From Alphaproteobacteria bacterium (lineage in GTDB: Bacteria; Pseudomonadota; Alphaproteobacteria; CACIAM-22H2), in NCBI GenBank assembly GCA_016869415.1, contig VGEI01000168.1:1-7543 (forward strand): DNA of 7,543 nucleotides, given 5' to 3'. The position numbers and the translations under genes were made by a program. This document shows, piece by piece, positions 1-5,357 of this stretch; the stretch's first letter is position 1; each line of letters begins with the position of its first letter. The notes below the pieces were generated by a model. It was not told the origin of the DNA. It did no database searches and saw only the letters and a list, made by a program, of their open reading frames with translations.

Positions 1-1
1 G

Positions 2-1297
2 CAGAACCGGGCAGCGGTCGCCGAGGCGATCCTCGCCCCGCGCCGCGTGCAGCCCGGCGAGGAGGCCGAGGCGCCCCCTTCCGACGCCATCAGGGGAACG
101 CAGCGCTTCCTCGCCGAGTACTGGCAGGTCGCCGCCATTCTCTACATCGTCGTCGTCTTCGCCGCCTGGATCTTCCACTCCGACGGCGGGCCGCTCTTCG
201 TCATCCGCGCCACCCTGTTCAGCGTGCTGGCCGTCGGCATCGCCCGCCTCGCGGTGCAGATTGCGCGCGGCGCGGTGCACTATGTCTTCCGCGTCACCGG
301 CGACATCCGCCAGCGCTTCCCGGCCATGGAGGCGCGGGCCAACCGCTACCTGCAGGTGTTCAACCTCGTCATCGCCGCGGTCGCCTACGGTGCTGCCGTC
401 TCGGCCGTCCTGCAGGCCTGGGGTATACGCTCCTTCGACTGGCTGACCTCGCCGGCAGGCCGGCGCATCGCGATCAGCGCCGTCTCGATCGCCCTCATCG
501 TGCTCATCGCCATCGCGGTCTGGGAGAGCGTCAGCGCCGTGCTCGAGCGCTACGCGCTGCGCGTCTTCGGCGAGGCGCCCTCGCGCCGCGGCATGCGGGC
601 GCGCACCCTGATCATGCTGGCCCAGCGAGCGCTGCTTGCCGTGATCGTGGTCTTCGTCGGCATGATCGTCCTCTCGGAGATCGGCATCAACATCGCGCCG
701 CTGATCGCCGGTGCCGGCATGGTCGGCATCGCTGTCGGCCTCGGCGCCCAGACCCTGGTCAAGAACCTGATCGAGGGCGTCTCCAACCTGGTCGAGGATT
801 CCTTCGCCGTCGGCGACGTGGTCAAGCTCGGCGACCTCTCCGGCGTGGTCGAGGAGATTTCGATGCGCATCGTCCGCCTGCGCGACTTCGCCGGCAGCGT
901 GCATACGATACCGTTCAGCGAGATCAAGACGATCACCAACATGACCCGCGACTTCTCCTTCGCCGTGTTCGAGCTCGGCGTCGGCTACGATTCCGACATC
1001 GGCAGGGTACGGGCGGTGCTGGAGCGGGTGGCGGCTTCCGTGCGCGCCGATCCCGAGCTCGGCGGCTTCATCACCGGCGAGCTGGAGATCGCCGGGCTCG
1101 ACCAGTTCGGCGAATCGTCCATCACCGTCAAGGCGCGCATCCGCACGGCCGCCGGCAAGCAATGGGCCGTGCAGCGCGAATTCAACCAGCGCATCAAGAG
1201 CGAATTCGAGCGCGAGGGCATCGAGATCCCCTTCCCCCAGCGCACGATCCGCATCGTCGGCGGCGAGACCAAGGCGATCGCCGACCCGGCGAAGTGA
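2..1297 (+). CDS. MscS-family mechanosensitive ion channel, 5' end outside window
   Basis: Inner-membrane channel that opens under membrane tension and releases solutes on hypo-osmotic shock. The frame is open to the left edge with no stop, so the GTG at 47 is probably internal and the true start lies upstream. Counting residues from that GTG, hydrophobic segments lie at about 28-43, 50-70, 104-126, 141-162 and 194-213. These precede the glycine/alanine-rich pore helix at about 217-250 (LIAGAGMVGIAVGLGAQ, then LVKNLIEG). The soluble beta domain follows, with the typical FAVGDVV and GVVEEI motifs (about 253-271) and the HTIPFSEI loop (about 286-293). The C-terminal alpha/beta part ends in EGIEIPFPQRTIRI. 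Five helices before the pore helix indicate a large MscS subtype (YbiO/YbdG-like rather than short MscS). The exact subtype cannot be fixed without the N-terminus. It is convergent with recX, from which a palindromic repeat separates it. Confidence 0.93.
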   Translation, partial: QNRAAVAEAILAPRRVQPGEEAEAPPSDAIRGTQRFLAEYWQVAAILYIVVVFAAWIFHSDGGPLFVIRATLFSVLAVGIARLAVQIARGAVHYVFRVTGDIRQRFPAMEARANRYLQVFNLVIAAVAYGAAVSAVLQAWGIRSFDWLTSPAGRRIAISAVSIALIVLIAIAVWESVSAVLERYALRVFGEAPSRRGMRARTLIMLAQRALLAVIVVFVGMIVLSEIGINIAPLIAGAGMVGIAVGLGAQTLVKNLIEGVSNLVEDSFAVGDVVKLGDLSGVVEEISMRIVRLRDFAGSVHTIPFSEIKTITNMTRDFSFAVFELGVGYDSDIGRVRAVLERVAASVRADPELGGFITGELEIAGLDQFGESSITVKARIRTAAGKQWAVQREFNQRIKSEFEREGIEIPFPQRTIRIVGGETKAIADPAK

Positions 1298-1299
1298 TT

Positions 1300-1412
1300 G
1301 TCACCCCGGACAAGCGAGCGTGCGCGAGCGCGATCCGGGGTCCAGAGCCACAGGAAAGATGGATCCCGTGTTAGCAGCGCAGCATTTCATGCTGCGCAGC
1401 ACACGGGATGAC
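1300..1412. repeat. Palindromic intergenic repeat of rhizobial type
   Basis: Non-coding stretch between two convergent genes, built from two hairpins. The first pairs ACCCCGGA (1303-1310) with TCCGGGGT (1334-1341) around a GCGAGCG-rich loop. The second pairs ATCCCGTGT (1363-1371) with ACACGGGAT (1401-1409), enclosing a perfect 9-bp inner stem at 1377-1385/1389-1397 with a 3-base loop. The outer ends GTCACCCCG and CGGGATGAC are near-inverted copies of each other. A GTCAT/CCCCGGA start, an ATCCGGG-TCCAGAGCC middle and a CGGGATGAC end are what I know from dispersed intergenic repeats of Bradyrhizobium and relatives. That identity is from memory; the palindromes are seen directly. It could also act as a bidirectional transcription terminator for the flanking genes. 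Confidence 0.75.
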
Positions 1413-1435
1413 GGTCAGGAAGAACCCTCTGCCGT

Positions 1436-1978
1436 CTACTCCTCAATCTCGTCCGCACTCCGGGCGTCGATCACCTTGCGGGCGATGTCGAAGGAGAAAC
1501 CGGCCCGGCCGAGCACGGCCATGTCTCGCTCGCGCCGCTCCTGGCGCTCCGCTGTGGCGCGGAACGGCCCCAGCCGGCGCTTGCGCGCCAAGCCGATGGC
1601 GGCGCGCAGGTCGGAATGCCCGTCGGCGACTGCCGCACCCAACGCTGCCTCGACCGTCCCGGCATCGACGCCCTTCGCCTGCAGGCGCCGCGCGATGCCG
1701 GCGGTGGAGCGGCCCTGGCGGGAGAGACTGCGCGCCCGTGCCTCGGCGTATTGCGCGTCGTCGAGCAGCCGGTTGGCCTCCAGCCGGGCGATCACCGCGT
1801 CGACCCGCTTGCGGCCTTCCTCGCGCCCGAGCGCTTCGCCGCGCACCGCCCGCTCGATGCGCCGCATGAGCACCCGGCGCAGGTTTTCCGCCGAGCTGGC
1901 ATAGCGCTCGAGATAGGCGAAGGCCGCCTGCTCCAGTGCGGGCAGCGTCACGTCGGGAAGGCGGCGGCCGCGTCTCAT
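1436..1978 (-). CDS. recX: RecX regulatory protein
   Basis: Cytoplasmic modulator of RecA: family members bind RecA filaments and limit recombinase and coprotease activity. The 180-aa product is all-helical with the repeated three-helix pattern of RecX. Recognisable segments are AFAYLERYASSAENLRRVL near residues 19-37, then VIARLEANRLLDDAQYAEAR (about 63-82), and RSTAGIARRLQAKGVD (about 90-105). The C-terminal repeat is FDIARKVID near 163-171. Length is within the usual 150-270 aa range. The ATG at 1978 has no Shine-Dalgarno sequence, but a TAGAAT hexamer sits six bases upstream, suggesting a leaderless message. recA is not adjacent in this window, so recX is a stand-alone gene here. It is divergent from the permease gene and convergent with the mechanosensitive channel gene. 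Confidence 0.9.
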   Translation of the reverse strand: MRRGRRLPDVTLPALEQAAFAYLERYASSAENLRRVLMRRIERAVRGEALGREEGRKRVDAVIARLEANRLLDDAQYAEARARSLSRQGRSTAGIARRLQAKGVDAGTVEAALGAAVADGHSDLRAAIGLARKRRLGPFRATAERQERRERDMAVLGRAGFSFDIARKVIDARSADEIEE

Positions 1979-1984
1979 GGCGCC

Positions 1985-2011
1985 ATTCTAGCCGGCTTGC
2001 GACAGGGCCAA
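1985..2011 (-). promoter_or_regulatory. Candidate recX promoter giving a leaderless mRNA
   Basis: On the minus strand a TAGAAT hexamer (1990 to 1985, five of six matches to TATAAT) is preceded, with a short 15-base spacer, by TTGGCC (2011 to 2006). The recX ATG begins six bases after the -10 hexamer, so the transcript would start at or next to the A of the ATG. No ribosome-binding sequence is visible, which fits leaderless translation. The -35 match is modest and the spacer is short. Confidence 0.4.
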
Positions 2012-2025
2012 GAGGGGCCTATGGT
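1997..2025 (+). promoter_or_regulatory. Candidate promoter of the ABC permease gene
   Basis: TTGCGA (1997-2002) and TATGGT (2020-2025) are separated by 17 bases, each matching four of six consensus positions. The predicted start near 2032 would leave a leader of about 14 bases before the ATG at 2046. It overlaps the recX promoter region on the other strand. A small imperfect hairpin, GGGGCC (2014-2019) with GGTCCCC (2023-2029), covers the -10 region. The match is weak and rests on pattern reading only. Confidence 0.25.
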
Positions 2026-2045
2026 CCCCGCAGATTCGTCCCCCC

Positions 2046-2885
2046 ATGCCCGACACGACTCCCGATCCGACGTCCCGCGCGCCCACACAGAGCGAGGCGC
2101 CGCAGCCGCGCCAGTACGGCGCCGTCAACTGGCTCGGCCTGTGGACGCTGACCTCCAGGGAGGTGCGGCGCTTCCTCAAGGTCTACACCCAGACTGTCCT
2201 CGCTCCGGTGGTCACGACCTTGCTGCTGCTCGCCGTCTTCGCGCTCGCCCTGGGCGGTGCGGTGCGCGAGGTCGGCGGGGTGAGCTTCGCCGAGTTCCTG
2301 GCGCCCGGCCTGATCATCATGGCCATGGCCCAGAACGCCTTCGCCAACACCTCGTCCTCGGTGGTGATCTCCAAGGTCCAGGGCAACATCGTCGACACGC
2401 TGATGCCGCCGCTTTCGGCCGCCGAGCTGACATTGGGCTTCGCCGCCGGCGGCGTGGTGCGCGGCATGGTCGTCGGCACCGCGGTCGCCCTCTGCCTGCT
2501 GCCCTTCGTGCCGCTGCATGTGACCAGCCCGGGTTTCATCCTCTTCCACGGCGTCGCCGCCTCGCTGCTGCTCTCGCTGCTGGGCGTGGCCGGCGGTATC
2601 TGGTCGGAAAAGTTCGACCACATCGCTGCGGTGACGAATTTCGTTGTGACGCCGGCGGCCTTCCTTTCCGGCACCTTCTATACCATCGACCGGCTGCCGC
2701 CGCCCTGGCACGAGATCGCGCTGTGGAACCCGTTCTTCTACATGATCGACGGCTTCCGCTACGGCTTCATCGGCCACGCCGACAGCAACCTCGCGCTGGG
2801 CGTGGCGCTGCTGGTGGCGACCGACGCAGCCCTCTTCGCGCTCTGCCACTGGATGTTCAGGACGGGATATAAGCTGCGGGCCTGA
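2046..2885 (+). CDS. ABC-2 type transporter permease (YadH/NodJ-like)
   Basis: Membrane subunit of an ABC exporter, of the ABC-2 permease family that includes YadH and the nodulation exporter NodJ. The 279-aa product starts with a polar, proline-rich N-terminus (1-25) and an amphipathic stretch ending in EVRRFLKVYTQT (about 39-50). Hydrophobic segments follow at about 49-71, 84-105, 127-155, 163-186, 195-212 and 245-270. Family signatures are the PPLSAAELTLG motif (about 121-131) and the FLSGTFYTIDRLPPPW to NPFFYMIDGFRYG region (about 206-240). The ATG at 2046 is the first usable start after the in-frame stop at 1989-1991. It has no clear Shine-Dalgarno sequence. No ATPase gene is adjacent, so the partner must be encoded elsewhere. 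The substrate cannot be told from sequence. Confidence 0.9.
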   Translation: MPDTTPDPTSRAPTQSEAPQPRQYGAVNWLGLWTLTSREVRRFLKVYTQTVLAPVVTTLLLLAVFALALGGAVREVGGVSFAEFLAPGLIIMAMAQNAFANTSSSVVISKVQGNIVDTLMPPLSAAELTLGFAAGGVVRGMVVGTAVALCLLPFVPLHVTSPGFILFHGVAASLLLSLLGVAGGIWSEKFDHIAAVTNFVVTPAAFLSGTFYTIDRLPPPWHEIALWNPFFYMIDGFRYGFIGHADSNLALGVALLVATDAALFALCHWMFRTGYKLRA

Positions 2886-2893
2886 CCGCTCGG

Positions 2894-2910
2894 CGCCGCG
2901 GCTCGCGGCG
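2894..2910. terminator. Hairpin between convergent genes, possible bidirectional terminator
   Basis: A perfect 7-bp GC stem, CGCCGCG (2894-2900) with CGCGGCG (2904-2910), closes a 3-base loop in the 34-base gap between the permease and cysteine synthase stop codons. Outer bases ACCG (2884-2887) and CGGT (2917-2920) could extend the pairing. There is no T tract on either strand, so it is not a classical intrinsic terminator. Its position suggests a transcription barrier. Confidence 0.45.
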
Positions 2911-2919
2911 TGCTGCCGG

Positions 2920-3978
2920 TCATGCAGCAGCGGCTGGCAGCTGGCGGTTCGGGGTGGAGCGGGAAATGCGCAGCTCCTCCTCGTTCATGTCGGCAGCGAC
3001 CCCGCCGAACAGCGGCGTGGTGAGGTAGCGCTCGCCGGTATCGGGCAGCATGCACAAGACGGTCGAGCCCTTCGGCGCCTCGGCCGCGACGCGCAGCGCT
3101 CCCGCGAAAGTGGCGCCGGCGGTGATACCGACGAAGATTCCCTCCTTGAGGGCAAGCTCCTGACTCCAGTGCATGGCGTCGGCGTTGGCGATCGGCAGCA
3201 CCCGCTCGATCGCCAGTGCGGCCACCGCGTCCTCGGTAAGCTTCGGAATGAAATCGGGTGTCCAACCTTGCATCGGGTGGGACTTGAAGGCCGGATGACC
3301 CGAAGCGGCCGACCCGTCGGCCTTGCGCCCCTGCTTGATGCCGCTGCCGAGCAGCGGCGCGTCTCCCGGCTCGCAGACGACGATCTTGGTCTCGGGACGC
3401 TTATCCTTGAGGACCCGAGCCACGCCCTTGAGCGTGCCCCCGGTGCCGTAGCCCGTGACCCAGTAGTCAAGCCGCTCTCCGGCGAAATCGGCGAGGATCT
3501 CCTGCGCCGTCGTGCGCGAGTGAATGTCGGCATTGGCCTGGTTCTCGAACTGGCGGGTGAGGAACCAGCCATGCGCGGCGGCGAGTTCGACCGCCTTGCG
3601 CACCATCCCGGTGCCGCGCTCGACCGCCGGGGTGAGGACCACTTTCGCCCCGAGGAATCGCATCAGCTTGCGGCGCTCGACGCTGAACGATTCCGCCATC
3701 GTGACGACCAGCGGGTAGCCTTTCTGGGCGCACACCATCGCCAGGCCGATCCCCGTGTTGCCGCTGGTCGCCTCGATAACGGTCTGCCCGGGCTTCAGCT
3801 CGCCCGAGCGCTCCGCCGCCTCGATCACGCCCAGCGCCAGCCGGTCCTTGATCGAACCGAGGGGATTGAAGGCTTCGATCTTCACGAACATGGTCACACC
3901 CGCGGGTGCGAGGCGATTGATGCGCACGACGGGCGTATTGCCGATCGTGCCCAGAATGCTGTCGAACTTGCGTCCCAT
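2920..3978 (-). CDS. cysK: Cysteine synthase (O-acetylserine sulfhydrylase family), PLP-dependent
   Basis: Cytoplasmic PLP enzyme of fold type II; the family makes L-cysteine from O-acetylserine and sulfide. The start at 3978 was chosen because GGGAGGA lies five bases upstream and the protein then begins MGRKFDSILGTIGNTP, like known CysK proteins. The open frame extends to a TTG at 4023, which lacks such support. Key features are NPLGSIKDR with the Schiff-base lysine K44, the substrate loop TSGNTG (71-76), and QFENQANADIHSRTTAQEI (143-161). The phosphate-binding loop is GYGTGGT (176-182), and PDTGERYLTTPLF lies near the C-terminus. Compared with E. coli CysK, the stretch from EPGDAP (203-208) to QGW (237-239) is about ten residues longer, GISSGAA reads GITAGAT, and the protein is longer (352 aa against about 320). 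A cystathionine beta-synthase-like or O-phosphoserine-dependent role is possible. It lies 123 bases downstream of the methyltransferase gene on the same strand. Confidence 0.9.
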   Translation of the reverse strand: MGRKFDSILGTIGNTPVVRINRLAPAGVTMFVKIEAFNPLGSIKDRLALGVIEAAERSGELKPGQTVIEATSGNTGIGLAMVCAQKGYPLVVTMAESFSVERRKLMRFLGAKVVLTPAVERGTGMVRKAVELAAAHGWFLTRQFENQANADIHSRTTAQEILADFAGERLDYWVTGYGTGGTLKGVARVLKDKRPETKIVVCEPGDAPLLGSGIKQGRKADGSAASGHPAFKSHPMQGWTPDFIPKLTEDAVAALAIERVLPIANADAMHWSQELALKEGIFVGITAGATFAGALRVAAEAPKGSTVLCMLPDTGERYLTTPLFGGVAADMNEEELRISRSTPNRQLPAAAA

Positions 3979-3983
3979 TGTCG

Positions 3984-3990
3984 TCCTCCC
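3984..3990 (-). promoter_or_regulatory. Ribosome-binding site fixing the cysteine synthase start
   Basis: GGGAGGA on the minus strand, followed by CGACA and the ATG at 3978. It is the strongest Shine-Dalgarno match in the window and decides for this start over the in-frame ATG at 4008 and TTG at 4023. Confidence 0.8.
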
Positions 3991-4101
3991 GATGCGCCGC
4001 GTGGCCATCTTGCAGGCGTTCAAATCACTCTCGACCGGCGCGTCCGCCGGGCCGGCCTACCGGAACCGCGGCATGTTCGGAGCGGCGGGCCACGGTCCGT
4101 C

Positions 4102-4884
4102 TCACGGCTTCGACGCCAGCACCGACACGCTCTTGACGCCGAATTTGTGGCTTGCCGCCTTCGCGTTGTCGGAGATGAACCGATAGGCGTCGTTGTCCTC
4201 GATCGTCACCACCCGAAGTCCGGCGTCCTCGATGTAGCGCCGATAGCGGTCCTTCTGCGCGGCACCGCCGATACAGGCGGCCCACAGCGTGCTGTTGCAG
4301 ACGATGCTCTGCGGCAGCTCGCTCTCGGTGACGATGTCCGCCAGGGCAAGCCTGCCACCCGGCCGGAGAAGCCTGGCCGCCTCGAGAAACACCTTGTTCT
4401 TGTCGGGCGCGAGGTTGATCACCCCGTTGCTGATCACCGCATCGGCCATGCCGTTCGCCAGCGGCACACGGTCGATGTAGCCTTTGAGGTATCGGATATT
4501 GTTAAATGCGTCCCGGAAGCGCAGACGCTCCGCCTTCGAGCGCTGCTCATCCGTCATGTCGACACCGATGACGTTTCCTGTCGGACCCACCTTCAGGGAG
4601 GCGATGAAGCTGTCCATGCCCGATCCGCTGCCGAGGTCGATGACGGTCTCGCCCCGCTTCAGGTCGGCGAGGTGAAAATAGTGGCCGACGCCGGCAAAGG
4701 ACTCGATGGCTTCGGCCGGGATGCGGTCGAGATCGGCCGGGATGTAGCCGAGGCGCTCAGCCAGGGTGCGCCCCATCTCGAAATGGAACTCGCCGTGCGG
4801 GTCGTCGGCGACGGCGCGGTACATCGCCTTCACCTTGCTCTCGAGATCGTTCGGGTCGAAGGCGACGGCCGGGCTGTGTGTCAT
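4102..4884 (-). CDS. SAM-dependent methyltransferase, ArsM/AS3MT-like but lacking two arsenic-binding cysteines
   Basis: A 260-aa soluble class I methyltransferase. Motif I is VIDLGSGSGMDSF (81-93), the acidic loop is VIGVDMTDEQ (105-114), and the post-motif region is ISNGVINLAPDK (151-162) followed by RLLRPGGRLALADIV (171-185). Order and wording follow arsenite methyltransferases: human AS3MT has WILDLGSGSGRDC, SNCVINLVPDK and ECLGGAL at the same places. The cysteine of SNCVINL is Gly154 here, and the YYGCG cysteine region before motif I reads FAGVG (63-67). Only the third site is kept, as Cys204 in AACIGGA; Cys196 is extra. Arsenite methylation is therefore doubtful and the substrate is unknown. 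The ATG at 4884 has GAGGAC seven to eight bases upstream. The gene is followed by the cysteine synthase gene and preceded by the small membrane protein gene, all on the minus strand. The call as a methyltransferase is firm; the substrate is open. Confidence 0.88.
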   Translation of the reverse strand: MTHSPAVAFDPNDLESKVKAMYRAVADDPHGEFHFEMGRTLAERLGYIPADLDRIPAEAIESFAGVGHYFHLADLKRGETVIDLGSGSGMDSFIASLKVGPTGNVIGVDMTDEQRSKAERLRFRDAFNNIRYLKGYIDRVPLANGMADAVISNGVINLAPDKNKVFLEAARLLRPGGRLALADIVTESELPQSIVCNSTLWAACIGGAAQKDRYRRYIEDAGLRVVTIEDNDAYRFISDNAKAASHKFGVKSVSVLASKP

Positions 4885-4985
4885 GGGCGTGTCCTCAGGT
4901 TGGGATGGGGTGGGATCGGTGCGTTCGCAAGAGAGCTATTCCGGCACGCCGCAGGGCATAGCGGCGGCCTGCGAGGCTAGCCGGT

Positions 4986-4998
4986 CCTGCGACGCAGG
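4986..4998 (-). terminator. Short hairpin just after the small-protein gene
   Basis: CCTGC and GCAGG pair around a 3-base loop immediately after the stop of the 65-aa gene on the minus strand. A second GC stem, CGCCGC (4947-4952) with GCGGCG (4961-4966), follows 20 bases further on. Neither is followed by a T run, so termination is only a possibility. The rest of the 115-base gap holds the methyltransferase ribosome-binding site and no recognised promoter. Confidence 0.2.
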
Positions 4999-4999
4999 C

Positions 5000-5197
5000 T
5001 CAGGCCAGCCCGCCGGTGGCCGAGCCGAGAGCCGTCAGCGCGATCGTGGCGGCCGCGACCAGAGCGAAACGCAGCCCTGCCCCCCGGCGTGCCGAGTTGC
5101 GCCTCGCCTCCGCGCGCTCCGCGACGATGCGCTTGCGGTAGTAGTCGATGTCGAGGACGCCGTTGTCGGGCCGCCGGACGGTGTGGATGTGCATCAT
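5000..5197 (-). CDS. Small single-pass membrane protein of unknown function (65 aa)
   Basis: The N-terminal 40 residues are polar and strongly basic, with the segment HTVRRPDNGVLDIDYYRKR at about 5-23 and several arginines at 28-39. A single hydrophobic segment (about 42-64, FALVAAATIALTALG and onward) runs to the C-terminus. This looks like a tail-anchored inner-membrane protein with the basic part in the cytoplasm. A GGAG sequence six bases before the first ATG (nine before a second ATG at 5194) supports real translation; either ATG could be used. From memory, short proteins with a DIDYYR-like segment and one membrane helix occur in Rhizobiales, but I know of no function. It is the first gene of the leftward set and is divergent from the large regulator gene. 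Confidence 0.65.
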   Translation of the reverse strand: MMHIHTVRRPDNGVLDIDYYRKRIVAERAEARRNSARRGAGLRFALVAAATIALTALGSATGGLA

Positions 5198-5210
5198 GTT
5201 GGGCTCCGTT

Positions 5211-5247
5211 CCTGGGGGATCGCGTTGTGCAATCCGATGATCCCAGG
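5211..5247. promoter_or_regulatory. Inverted repeat in the divergent promoter region, candidate operator
   Basis: CCTGGGGGATC (5211-5221) faces GATCCCAGG (5239-5247). The nine outer positions pair, with two extra G bases in the left arm and a 17-base spacer. It lies 14-50 bases before the small-protein start and about 110 bases before the regulator start. It could bind a dimeric winged-helix protein or fold as a hairpin in the small gene's leader beside its ribosome-binding site. No binding-site consensus is known to me for comparison. Confidence 0.3.
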
Positions 5248-5272
5248 ATGGCCCGGTGCCGGCGCGAAGACT

Positions 5273-5301
5273 TTGACGGCGCCCTGATTTACCCTTCAGA
5301 T
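5273..5301 (+). promoter_or_regulatory. Candidate promoter of the regulator gene
   Basis: TTGACG (5273-5278, five of six to TTGACA) is followed after 17 bases by TCAGAT (5296-5301, three of six to TATAAT). Transcription would begin near 5308. That leaves only about five bases before the GTG at 5313 but a normal leader of about 50 bases before the GTG at 5358, which favours the latter as start codon. Confidence 0.4.
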
Positions 5302-5357
5302 AGTCTTGATTCGTGCTTGAGGACAGCCTGCTGTCGCTCGGGGGGATAGAAGCTGGC

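Noticed and set aside
2021..2045. ATG at 2021 preceded by AGAGGGG, which looks like a better start for the permease.
   Set aside because: It is 25 bases upstream and out of frame with the permease; it opens only the shadow frame.
1616..2872. A 418-codon open frame on the plus strand.
   Set aside because: It overlaps recX antisense and the permease in another frame. The translation is Arg/Ala/Gly-rich with no recognisable fold.
3979..4023. Longer cysteine synthase start at TTG 4023 or ATG 4008.
   Set aside because: The strong GGGAGGA sequence five bases before the ATG at 3978, and the family-typical start MGRKFDSILG, point to 3978.
3169..4980. A 603-codon open frame on the plus strand.
   Set aside because: It runs antisense across the cysteine synthase and methyltransferase genes, both of which have clear motifs and ribosome-binding sites. 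Its translation is rich in Arg, His and Asp without domain features, typical of a GC-rich shadow frame.
5313..5357. GTG at 5313 as start of the regulator.
   Set aside because: It has no Shine-Dalgarno sequence, lies only a few bases after the predicted transcription start, and adds 15 residues before the normal beginning of the winged-helix domain. It is not excluded.
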